From NCBI GenBank assembly GCA_017500855.1, contig JAFVYC010000026.1, positions 52,481-116,480 on the forward strand: a stretch of DNA of 64,000 nt. The letters are read 5' to 3'. A model generated the notes under the pieces. The model was not told the DNA's origin and did no database searches. It saw only the letters and a program-made list of their open reading frames with translations. The position numbers were made by a program, and so were the translations under genes. Shown here piece by piece: positions 15,777 to 23,902 of the stretch (positions are counted from its first letter, which is position 1; each line of letters starts with the position of its first letter). Source of the stretch: Clostridia bacterium (GTDB lineage Bacteria; Bacillota; Clostridia; Christensenellales; CAG-314).

Positions 15777-17217
15777 CTTTCACTTCCTCCAACAAGATTT
15801 TGTCCGGGGCAATTTTGATGCCAACACGGTCGTTGATGAGCCATTCGTAGTCGGTGTCTACAAAGAAATCGTAGTAGTCGTCGGTGCGAACAATGCATTG
15901 GTAGTAACTGCCCTTGTAGATTGTGGAAATGACAGTTGCGCCAATGACGCCGTCCTCCTCGTCGTCGGTAAGTTCAACGTCGTCGAAGTCGACGGAAATT
16001 TTGACTTTGGTGCCTTCGTCCAACGTGCTGTTGCAGGGGAAGCGTCCACCGCAAAATTCCACCACGCCTGTGTCGTACATTTCCCCTTCCAACGTGTTGA
16101 TGAGCCTTGCTTTGTGCATGATGTGGAAGTCGAAAGGTTTGATGTACAAACCAATTTTGTCGCCAACGGCAACTTGCACATTGTCGTGAATGATGAGTTC
16201 GTTGCGTTCGTCGCCAAAAGTCAGCGCTGTTACTTGATAGTGGTCGCCTTTGAACACGCAAGTCAGCACTTCTGCTTCCACCAAGCAGTTGCTGTCGGCA
16301 ACGTCCACAATGTGGATGTCTTCCGGACGGATGATGACGTCGATTGGTTCGTTGCGCTTGAAGCCCTTGTCCACACATTCGAAGGTGTGGCCGGAAATAT
16401 TCACGCAACAGTCCTTGACCATCGTTCCGGACAAGATGTTGCTTTCGCCAATAAAGTCGGCAACGAATGCGTTGGCAGGTTCGTCGTACACCTTGGTTGG
16501 GGTGCCGATTTGTTGAATTTGACCGTCCTTCATAACGACGATTTTGTCCGACATGGTGAGCGCTTCTTCTTGGTCGTGAGTTACGTACACAAATGTGATG
16601 CCCAATTTTTTGTGCATTTGCATCAGTTCAATTTGCATGTCCTTGCGCATTTTCAAGTCCAATGCGCCAAGAGGTTCGTCCAACAAAAGCACTTGTGGCT
16701 CGTTTACCAAAGCACGTGCAATGGCAACACGTTGTTGTTGACCGCCGGACAGGGAGTTTACCGAACGGTGACCGTAGTCTTCCAAGTCTACCATTTTCAA
16801 AGCACGGTTGACTTTTTCGGTGATTTCCGCCTTGGTGAGGTGGCGCATTTTTTGCACCGTTTGCCCCTTTCTGTTTTGGAAGGGTTGACCGTCGGGGATG
16901 GTTTTGAGTTTCAAGCCGTAGGCAATGTTGCCAAACACGTTGAGGTGGGGGAACAATGCGTACTTTTGGAAAACCGTGTTGACGTTGCGCTTGTGGGGAG
17001 GCAACTCGGTGATGTCTTTGCCGTTGAAGAAAACTTTGCCACTTGTGGGTTGCTCAAAACCTGCAATCATGCGCAAAGTTGTTGTTTTGCCACAACCGGA
17101 TGGGCCAAGGAGCGTTACAAATTCCCCCTTGTAGATGGTGAGAGAAACGTTTTTTACAACGGGTTTTTCGTCGTAGGATTTGCAAACGTTGACAATTTCA
17201 ATAATTTTTTCCTTCAT
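15754..17217 (-). CDS. potA: Spermidine/putrescine ABC transporter ATPase PotA
   Basis: 487 residues; PotA is usually 350-380. The ATPase domain is complete: Walker A GPSGCGKTT, Q-loop VFQKYALFPHL, signature LSGGQQQRVAIARAL, Walker B LLLDEPLGALD and H-loop VTHD. An insert of about 20 residues lies between the Q-loop and the signature. The C-terminal half holds TOBE-type beta domains with a longer second lobe, which explains the extra length. It powers polyamine import. GGGAGGAAAT precedes the ATG, 9 bases from the end of the regulator gene. Confidence 0.95.
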   Translation of the reverse strand: MKEKIIEIVNVCKSYDEKPVVKNVSLTIYKGEFVTLLGPSGCGKTTTLRMIAGFEQPTSGKVFFNGKDITELPPHKRNVNTVFQKYALFPHLNVFGNIAYGLKLKTIPDGQPFQNRKGQTVQKMRHLTKAEITEKVNRALKMVDLEDYGHRSVNSLSGGQQQRVAIARALVNEPQVLLLDEPLGALDLKMRKDMQIELMQMHKKLGITFVYVTHDQEEALTMSDKIVVMKDGQIQQIGTPTKVYDEPANAFVADFIGESNILSGTMVKDCCVNISGHTFECVDKGFKRNEPIDVIIRPEDIHIVDVADSNCLVEAEVLTCVFKGDHYQVTALTFGDERNELIIHDNVQVAVGDKIGLYIKPFDFHIMHKARLINTLEGEMYDTGVVEFCGGRFPCNSTLDEGTKVKISVDFDDVELTDDEEDGVIGATVISTIYKGSYYQCIVRTDDYYDFFVDTDYEWLINDRVGIKIAPDKILLEEVKDEQKVEV

Positions 17218-17226
17218 ATTTCCTCC

Positions 17227-17763
17227 CTAGAAGTTCGATGGGGTTGTTACCCACAAAACTCGGCTTTGTCCTTTGTGACAGTTTTTGATTGTGTGTTGTT
17301 TTTTGCCGTTGATGGAAAAGCTGTCGCCTTTTTTCAACTTGTAGCGTTCCCTGCCGACGACGATTTCCACTCGGCCTTCCAAAACGTAGCCAAACTCTTC
17401 CCCCTCGAAGGGCAAGCGCTCTTGGCACTCGGCGCCACATGGAAGCGTCAAAATGATGGGCTCCATTTCCTTGACTTGCGAATTGGGAATGAGCCAAGTG
17501 TTTGTGCCCGTGCCGTTTTGCGACACAAAGTAGTCGTTTGGCGTGTACACCACTTGTTCCTTTTTGGGCTCGGCAAAAAATTCTTCCAGCGAAACACCCA
17601 AGATGTTCAAAATGTCTTGCAGTGTTGCAATGGACGGGGAACACAGGTCGTTTTCCAACTGGGAAATGTAGCCCTTGGTCAGTTCCGTTCGGCTGGCAAG
17701 TTCCTCTTGCGTCAAACCTAGTTGCAATCGATATTGTTTTAGCCGTTTTCCAATTTCCAACAT
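17227..17763 (-). CDS. XRE-family regulator with cupin domain, linked to polyamine uptake
   Basis: 178 residues. An N-terminal helix-turn-helix of the XRE type (GLTQEELASRTELTKGYISQ) occupies residues 5-60, followed by a linker and a C-terminal cupin barrel (GEEFGYVLEGRVEIVVG, LKKGDSFSINGKKQHTIKN). This architecture is common for regulators encoded first in pot operons; the cupin probably senses a small ligand such as a polyamine. Start at 17763 follows GAGGTTG. It is the promoter-proximal gene of the operon, so autoregulation is likely. Confidence 0.88.
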   Translation of the reverse strand: MLEIGKRLKQYRLQLGLTQEELASRTELTKGYISQLENDLCSPSIATLQDILNILGVSLEEFFAEPKKEQVVYTPNDYFVSQNGTGTNTWLIPNSQVKEMEPIILTLPCGAECQERLPFEGEEFGYVLEGRVEIVVGRERYKLKKGDSFSINGKKQHTIKNCHKGQSRVLWVTTPSNF

Positions 17764-18455
17764 AACACAACCTCGAATAAAAAAAATAGGCCCTGTGGAA
17801 AACAAATTGAGTATTAAAGTATGCCGTATTTCACGACGTGCGCACAAAACTCGCACATATACAATAAAATCAAAAATTGTTTGCCATGGGCAACAGCAAC
17901 ATTATATAGCACACGCTCAGTATTGTCAAACGTTTTTATTACTTTTACTAAACTTTTTGTTAAATAAAACACTACCAAACCTAAGGCTTGGGAAAAAGAT
18001 GCAAAACAAATGGGAAAAATTGCTGTTTGGTCACCTTGGACTTGCAAGTTTGGAGTAGGCAAACCAAAAAAGTTATGGCTATTTGGTATAACAAAAAAGT
18101 GGCAAATTTGATGACGTGCAAATGCAACATGGTGCCCAAATTCTGAGTTAAACTTGCACTTGCAAAGAGAAAAAGACGTGGGAAGTGTTCTACAATAAAA
18201 ATGCAAAAAAATGAGATGTACAAATGCAACGTAGTGCCAAAAATTTGTGCAAACGACTGGGTGCAAAGGGAAAAAATGTGGCTGTTTGGTACAACAAAAA
18301 AACACGTGAGTAGAAGTTGTTGCATACCGCTGTCGTGGCGCCAACACAGAACAAGCCCACCATGCAACCGTTCCAAAAAACCACAACAAAAAAACCGTTG
18401 CAAAGCGTGCAACGGCTTGTGATTTTTGTTGAAATTGTTGCAAAAATTGTTGCAT
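17764..18455. other. Non-coding stretch with degenerate internal repeats
   Basis: About 690 bases without a supported gene apart from the pot promoter. From about 18070 to 18310 it carries two diverged copies of the same sequence: GGCTATTTGGTATAACAAAA near 18079 matches GGCTGTTTGGTACAACAAAA near 18280, and CAAATGCAACATGGTGCC near 18118 matches CAAATGCAACGTAGTGCC near 18222. Open frames here are short, lack ribosome sites and show no domain. It may be decayed sequence left of the galK fragment. Confidence 0.6.
17901..17929 (-). promoter_or_regulatory. Promoter of the pot operon
   Basis: Minus strand TTGACA (17924-17929), 17-base spacer, TATAAT (17901-17906), an exact consensus, giving a leader of about 130 nt before the regulator gene. 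Confidence 0.92.
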
Positions 18456-18735
18456 TTTCCACACACGGGGTGGGGGTTTTGCGTTGTGGCGTTTACTACA
18501 AAACAGTTGCGCCAACGGTGCGCACGTTCAGCACAAACACGTTGTCCTTGCCGTAGCGGTTTGCCATGTTTTCCACAAAATTGGCAACGTGCTGTTTGGG
18601 AACGACGTTCAAAATTGTGCCGGCAAATCCACCGCCGTGCACACGGGATGCGCAAGTTGGGCAAATGGACTTGGCAAAGGCAATGGCATCGGCAATGACT
18701 GTGTCGCCCGTACCAACCGAGCAATTTTGCAATTG
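18456..18735 (-). pseudogene. galK: Detached copy of the galK 3' end
   Basis: 280 bases matching 22420-22699 without gaps and with about six mismatches, in the same orientation. It encodes the last 80 or so residues of galactokinase (SRVHGGGFAGT, then NVFVLNVRTVGATVL) plus about 40 bases downstream of the stop. It lacks a start and most of the enzyme, so it is not functional. The two copies lie 3964 bp apart and bracket the gene at 18841-21954. Confidence 0.92.
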
Positions 18736-18769
18736 CATTGTTAAGCACCTATAAAATCAAACAATAGAA

Positions 18770-18799
18770 CGGGTGGGGCGCTGTTATACACCCCACCGC
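18770..18799 (-). terminator. Terminator of the oligopeptide-binding protein gene
   Basis: GC-rich stem GGTGGGG/CCCCACC with a 12-base loop, followed on the minus strand by a T-rich stretch. Confidence 0.75.
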
Positions 18800-18840
18800 T
18801 TTCTTTGTTTAGTATTTTGGCACAACTTCTTTTGAAATGA

Positions 18841-21800
18841 TTATTTGTAGTTCAGCGTACCGCCTTGTTCAATAACGTAAATTGCCCATTCGTAGTCATC
18901 CATTGTGTAGGTATAGTAGGCAATGCCACCGTGACCCATGTACGGAACGTATTCTTCTGTCTTGTAGACAATTCTCATACTCTTCAAATTAGCTTGAGCT
19001 TCCATAAGTAGAGGGAATACGTTTGACAAAGACAGGATTTTTGCCTCTACCTTTGCCAGTATGTGAGTACGAATCTCTTGGTCGTCGTTTATACCGGCAC
19101 GCATTTGTACCGTTTCGCCTGTGGGCTGGCCGTTTTCGCCAATAACTGCACATTCGATATAGTTGCCAAGCAAACAAACGCTTGTCCAATCGTACAGGCT
19201 TGCACGAAGAGTTTGTCCATTAATTTCAACGTCAAGGTCAATCTTTTTCTTGTCTGTGAAGGTGTCGAATTGAAGATCCCCCGTGAAGCAATCCATTGTG
19301 GAATATGGGTTGAGTGAAAATCCGTTAAAGCCTATACCGAACAACAAGTCAACGGAGCCATTTCTCAAGTATTCACCGAATTCTGTGGAACCAAGATCAT
19401 CTCTGTTGATGAATGTTACGTGACCTTCGAAGTGTGTGCCTTTTACAGCTTCTGTCCAGCACTTTTGAAGGAATTCGGAACCCTTTCGATAGAAGTTACC
19501 TCCGTATGGCATACCGATGCAAAGTTGAACTTCCCATTTGCCGGATGCGATCATGTTTGCTGTGATGTCGCCACGTTCTACGGCTTTGTTATACGCTATT
19601 TCAAATAGTTCCTTTGCACGTTCCAGATCAAAACCCGAAATAGACGCAAGAGCGTCGTCTCTTGTTTGATATTTTTTGCCTGGACCCCATTGGTCTGCAA
19701 GTCCCCAGTATTCCAGAATTACGTCTTTGGCTTCATCAGTAGCACGGTAGGCCATTCCACTTTCGATATTGGCAACTATCATGTTAGAAATCAATGCCGT
19801 TGCAACACTACTTGTGGGAGATACTTCAAGATTGAATGCATTGCGGTCAATGGCAAAATTCAATGCTTGTCGAAATTCTGCTATATCTAGAACAGTTTTG
19901 ACAACGGCATTTCCAAATGTTACAGGCACTGTATACGATTGAATCTCTTGTAGGTTGTCGTAGTCCGGATTCATTGCAACTAGCCATGTGGATTCGCTGT
20001 TTGTATAGTACAAATGGTCACTGTCAATGTAGTCTGCCATATCATCAACGTGAAGAATGTAGTTTTCCAACTCGCCTTTCAGGAACATATCAAGGCTAAT
20101 GAAGTTCTCGGTAATTTCTATGCAAACAATCTTGTTTGTTTGATATTGACCGTACATTTCGGCCTCGTAGTAGCCGTGCCAATAGGGATTACGTGTCAAT
20201 TCAATTCTGGTGTCGGGAATGTATTTTGTGAGTTTGTATGGACCGTAGCCAACGTAGTTGTTGACTGTCGTGCCATAGCCGCTGGTCGTATCAATGCATT
20301 CACGATACTTTTCCGGATGAACAAGGGCGAAGTTTGTGCAAAGCTGGTTGTGAAGATAGAAGTTATTTTCTGTTGCATCCTTCAAAACAACAACAAGGGC
20401 ATTGTCGTCTGTTGCAAAGAAACCTACCGTTTCTTCGTACTCCATTGCCGAATAGTCAACAATGTAAACAAGATAGTTGACAACTTCCGCACGTGTTTCC
20501 TTCCAATCCGGAACTGCAGTTATAACGCCTTCAAGAAGATCGAGAGTTTCGTCTGTAACAGCAATGCGACCATTCCCGTCTGCCATGGCAGCAAGCGCAT
20601 GGAACGCTTCCATTCCGAAATACAGTTCGCCATACGCAGATACATAATCAATAAGGGCGTAACCGCCAAGCCACTTGAGATTGTCCCTTATTGTGATGTA
20701 CACATCGTATCCTTCAGGTGTTTTGTAAACGCCGTTGGCGTCCTTGACCAAATCCGCTTCCGTGTAGGCTTCGGTTGCGGAGTTATCGTAAAGGAGAACC
20801 TTGCCTTTGTTCGCGTACATTTGTACACCTGCAATAAAATAATTGTTTGAAATAGCATAGTAGTTTTCGTCGAACGAATTGAGAAGAATCTTCATGGATT
20901 CTACGAACGTTTCTGCCGTGATGAGATCACCGTTGTCGAACCGAAGATTGTCCTTGAGGAAAATTTTGTACGCCTTGTTGGCTGTTTCATCGGAGCCAAT
21001 TCCGTATTGTCCTGCATACTGGGCTGTTACGTCTAGAGGCATACCTGACGCCATGGATGGAACAATTACGAAACCTGTTCCGTCCTGGTTATAGTCGAAT
21101 TTATACAGGGTATCGGTTGTATAGTCCAAAACGTAGTCGCTGGAACTTGACATGTATTTTTGCGGATCCCACGACGAAGGGATGGTGCCGTACATGTTAT
21201 AGGTGTAGTTTCTTGTGTCGTCTACCCAATAACCATTGTCCTCGGATTCGTGCAAACCGCAATTAAAACAATAGCCATCTTCTTTGTAGTCGTGTCCGCC
21301 AAGTGATGGAACGTAGTCACTTTTGAAACTTGCGTTGCAACCGTTGCAAACGTGCAGAGTGTAGCCCTGTAGCCTGCAAGTTGGATCAACAATTGTGAGA
21401 TTGTAGTCGTGATCTGTTGGTGGAATAGACTCTGTCATCAAAGTTGTTCCACAAACTGCGCAAGGCAAATGCATACTTCCTGAAGAAGTGCACGTGGGAG
21501 CACGATCTTGTTCCCACTCGCCCTCGGTGTGGGCTAGTTTGGGAATTTCTTCAAATGTTGAATAGTCACAACGGCTACAAGTTACATAGTAGTTCCAACC
21601 GCTTTCGGTACAAGATGGTTGTTGCGCCTCGTGACCAATTTCATCGTGACCAAGCGCATCAACGTGTTCGTCCACATAGGAATCTCCACAAGAACTGCAA
21701 GTATGCTTTGTGTAGCCCGATTCCAAGCACGTTGGCTCAGTTATTTCTGCTTGGTAATTGTGGCCTGTGGCAGGAACGTCACGAACTTCCGACGAACCGC

Positions 21801-21954
21801 AGACACACACTCGCTGTTCTTGACCAACTTGGGTACAAGTTGGTTCTACAACGGTAGTCCATTGACCGAACTGGCATTCGTGACAACCAACCAATGCAAC
21901 TAAACTAACAATAAAAACTGCTATCAAAATGATGACCAATGTTTGTTTTTTCAT
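18841..21954 (-). CDS. Oligopeptide ABC transporter substrate-binding lipoprotein with N-terminal Cys-pair repeats
   Basis: 1037 residues. Signal peptide and lipobox LVGC at the N-terminus. Residues about 24-235 are five or six repeats of 35-45 residues with the pattern PTC...G...C-x2-C...GH (for example EPTCLESGYTKHTCSSCGDS), a Cys-pair module seen in clostridial surface proteins. The rest is a family 5 (OppA/DppA-type) solute-binding fold, enlarged, with NLRFDNGDLITAETFVESMK, YVGYGPYKLTKYIPDTRIEL, EFRQALNFAIDRNAF and later helices. No permease or ATPase genes are nearby. Codon use is more even than in neighbouring genes, and the gene lies between two copies of the galK 3' end. Start ATG with AGAGGATG upstream and a consensus promoter. 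Confidence 0.85.
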   Translation of the reverse strand: MKKQTLVIILIAVFIVSLVALVGCHECQFGQWTTVVEPTCTQVGQEQRVCVCGSSEVRDVPATGHNYQAEITEPTCLESGYTKHTCSSCGDSYVDEHVDALGHDEIGHEAQQPSCTESGWNYYVTCSRCDYSTFEEIPKLAHTEGEWEQDRAPTCTSSGSMHLPCAVCGTTLMTESIPPTDHDYNLTIVDPTCRLQGYTLHVCNGCNASFKSDYVPSLGGHDYKEDGYCFNCGLHESEDNGYWVDDTRNYTYNMYGTIPSSWDPQKYMSSSSDYVLDYTTDTLYKFDYNQDGTGFVIVPSMASGMPLDVTAQYAGQYGIGSDETANKAYKIFLKDNLRFDNGDLITAETFVESMKILLNSFDENYYAISNNYFIAGVQMYANKGKVLLYDNSATEAYTEADLVKDANGVYKTPEGYDVYITIRDNLKWLGGYALIDYVSAYGELYFGMEAFHALAAMADGNGRIAVTDETLDLLEGVITAVPDWKETRAEVVNYLVYIVDYSAMEYEETVGFFATDDNALVVVLKDATENNFYLHNQLCTNFALVHPEKYRECIDTTSGYGTTVNNYVGYGPYKLTKYIPDTRIELTRNPYWHGYYEAEMYGQYQTNKIVCIEITENFISLDMFLKGELENYILHVDDMADYIDSDHLYYTNSESTWLVAMNPDYDNLQEIQSYTVPVTFGNAVVKTVLDIAEFRQALNFAIDRNAFNLEVSPTSSVATALISNMIVANIESGMAYRATDEAKDVILEYWGLADQWGPGKKYQTRDDALASISGFDLERAKELFEIAYNKAVERGDITANMIASGKWEVQLCIGMPYGGNFYRKGSEFLQKCWTEAVKGTHFEGHVTFINRDDLGSTEFGEYLRNGSVDLLFGIGFNGFSLNPYSTMDCFTGDLQFDTFTDKKKIDLDVEINGQTLRASLYDWTSVCLLGNYIECAVIGENGQPTGETVQMRAGINDDQEIRTHILAKVEAKILSLSNVFPLLMEAQANLKSMRIVYKTEEYVPYMGHGGIAYYTYTMDDYEWAIYVIEQGGTLNYK

Positions 21955-21996
21955 AATAAATCACATCCTCTTTAGGTATATCAGTTTTTTACAAAT

Positions 21997-22025
21997 ATTT
22001 TATCACTAAAGTCTAGAGATGTCAA
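21997..22025 (-). promoter_or_regulatory. Promoter of the oligopeptide-binding protein gene
   Basis: Minus strand TTGACA (22020-22025), 17-base spacer, TAAAAT (21997-22002). Confidence 0.88.
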
Positions 22026-22054
22026 TAGTGAATTTTTGATAATTTTTACAATTC

Positions 22055-22087
22055 GAAAAAAAGCCGAGACGTGATCATCTCAGCTTG
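22055..22087 (-). terminator. Probable terminator downstream of galK
   Basis: Minus strand stem AAGCTGAGA/TCTCGGCTT with one mismatch, followed by seven Ts. It lies about 370 bases after the galK stop. Confidence 0.6.
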
Positions 22088-22419
22088 TTATTTGTTTTGG
22101 TTGAAATTGTGAAAGTTGCCCTTGATTGTGACGACGTTTTTCAAGTCGTTGACTATGTACAATTTGATTTTGTACCGTAAAACTATTTTGTGAATTCACT
22201 ACATGGAAAGTTTCCAACTAAGCTAGATTGCATTAGAAATTTTGCATTACAAAAAACACAGAAAATAGTATTGCGAAAAGTTTTCTACTAGGCACATCAA
22301 TAGCACCAAAAGAATGGTCAATTCACACGTTGAAACGTTCTTTTAACATACGGTCAAGGTGTTTTACCGTTTTGCCAACAACGTGCTTTGAGAGTGATAT
22401 TGCACCGTTCTTTTGCGAA
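22088..22419. other. Non-coding stretch between galK and the inserted gene
   Basis: About 330 bases with no promoter or gene. On the minus strand the last 24 codons before a stop at 22323 read SKHVVGKTVKHLDRMLKERF, which has the look of a real protein C-terminus joined out of frame to the galK end. It may be the tail of a gene cut by the rearrangement. Confidence 0.4.
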
Positions 22420-22699
22420 TTTCCACACACGGGGTGGGGGTTTTGCGTTGTGGCGTTTACTACAAAACAGTTGCGCCAACGGTGCGCACGTTGAGCACAA
22501 ACACGTTGTCCTTGCCGTAGCGGTTTGCCATGTTTTCCACAAAATTGGCAACGTGCTGTTTGGGAACGACGTTCAAAATTGTGCCGGCAAATCCACCGCC
22601 GTGCACACGGGATGCGCAGGTTGGACAAATGGACTTGGCAAAGGCAATGGCATCGGCAATGACTGTGTCGTCCGTGCCAACGGAGCAATTTTGCAATTG
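22420..22699 (-). repeat. Direct repeat partner inside intact galK
   Basis: The galK-internal copy of the 280-bp repeat, offset by exactly 3964 bp from 18456-18735. Confidence 0.92.
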
Positions 22700-23683
22700 G
22701 TGCAAACTGCTGTTGCCGGAATCGTTGACAACATCGACAAACTGTTGCATGTTGCCACAGGACAGCGCTTGTTGAACTGCTTGAACACGCTTGTTTTCTT
22801 GGAAAAAGTGCTTTGCACGAAGCACGGGGCGAAGCCCCAACTTTTGTTGCAAACTTTGTTGTTGCAGGAAAAACTCTTGCTCGTCAACTTCGATCAACCT
22901 TTGCTTGCCAAAGCAATTGGCAACGGCCTTCATTTCGGCAGGAATTGCCGAGTAGTGGCTTGTCAAGTTTGCGTGGCTTCCACCTGTGTTGACAAGCACC
23001 AAATTGTAGCCTTGGAAATTGCACGGCACCGATTGAAAACTGAAGCCGTTGGCAAAATCCATTGCCACCACGCCACCGACTGCAATGACGCCTTGGTCGA
23101 GCAATCCACAGGGCTTTTTGAAGTAGACGTTTTCGGCAAATTGCCCCACTTCCGCCAACACGGGTGCGGGAATTTGACCGTCGTTGTACAAATGGTTTTG
23201 TATTGTTGCAACAAGCAATTGGAAGGATGCGCTGGAAGAAATGCCTGCGCCACTTGGCAAAATTGAGTTGATGACGGCATCGAAACCACCAATTTTGTAG
23301 CCCCTGTTGGCAAGCCCCTTCAGCACGCCTTTTGCCATTGCCGTGCTTCCCGATTCGGTGTTGTCAATGTCCTCCACGGAAAACTTGATGGGTTTGTAGC
23401 CGTTGGAAATGATGGTGACTTTGCCCGTTTGGTTGGGCAAAAATGCCGAAGCAATGTCCAAACTGACGGTGCATCCCACAACAAGTCCACCGTTGTGGTC
23501 GGTGTGGTTGCCAACAATTTCCACCCTGCCGGAGGATGATGCCAAGTAGCATTCCCTTTGCCCAAACTGTTTTTTGAAATTGGCAATGAGTTTGTTGTAC
23601 CTTTTGATTTGGTTGATTGTTGCCTTGCCGTACAAACTTGCAAAATGCTGTTTCACTTGCAAAGCATGAGTGACTTTTTGCAT
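22460..23683 (-). CDS. galK: Galactokinase
   Basis: 407 residues, close to the usual 380-400. A GHMP-family kinase that phosphorylates galactose at C1 (Leloir pathway). Motifs: substrate loop GRVEIVGNHTDHNGG, where GalK usually has GEHTDYN, the ATP loop LPSGAGISSSASFQ, GLLDQG, and the C-terminal GGGFAGT. The Glu-to-Asn and Tyr-to-His changes in the sugar loop leave some doubt whether galactose or a related sugar is the substrate. Start at 23683 with AAGGAG upstream. No other gal genes lie nearby. Confidence 0.88.
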   Translation of the reverse strand: MQKVTHALQVKQHFASLYGKATINQIKRYNKLIANFKKQFGQRECYLASSSGRVEIVGNHTDHNGGLVVGCTVSLDIASAFLPNQTGKVTIISNGYKPIKFSVEDIDNTESGSTAMAKGVLKGLANRGYKIGGFDAVINSILPSGAGISSSASFQLLVATIQNHLYNDGQIPAPVLAEVGQFAENVYFKKPCGLLDQGVIAVGGVVAMDFANGFSFQSVPCNFQGYNLVLVNTGGSHANLTSHYSAIPAEMKAVANCFGKQRLIEVDEQEFFLQQQSLQQKLGLRPVLRAKHFFQENKRVQAVQQALSCGNMQQFVDVVNDSGNSSLHQLQNCSVGTDDTVIADAIAFAKSICPTCASRVHGGGFAGTILNVVPKQHVANFVENMANRYGKDNVFVLNVRTVGATVL

Positions 23684-23702
23684 GGTTTTTCTCCTTGGCA
23701 AT

Positions 23703-23731
23703 ATAATACCACATTGCAACGCATTTTGCAA
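23703..23731 (-). promoter_or_regulatory. Promoter of galK
   Basis: Minus strand TTGCAA (23726-23731), 17-base spacer, TATTAT (23703-23708), 20 bases before the start codon. Confidence 0.8.
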
Positions 23732-23846
23732 TGGTTTTTGCCAAACAAGCGTGCTTTGCTAGTTTACAAACTTGCCCGTTTTGTTGCCCTGAACGGACAA
23801 ACGGAAGCAAATATTTGGCAAAATGGCGTTTCTTGCACTAATATAA

Positions 23847-23875
23847 TTGACTTGTGGCAAGGATAGTTGTATAAT
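23847..23875 (+). promoter_or_regulatory. Promoter of typA
   Basis: TTGACT, 17-base spacer, TATAAT. Confidence 0.88.
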
Positions 23876-23902
23876 TTGTTGGTCAAAAATTGGAGAAATA
23901 CT

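Noticed and set aside
15742..17721. 659-codon plus-strand open frame
   Set aside because: Antisense to potA and the regulator gene; no recognisable protein features.
18496..18738. Separate small gene at the galK fragment
   Set aside because: It is a nearly exact copy of the galK C-terminus without promoter or ribosome site.
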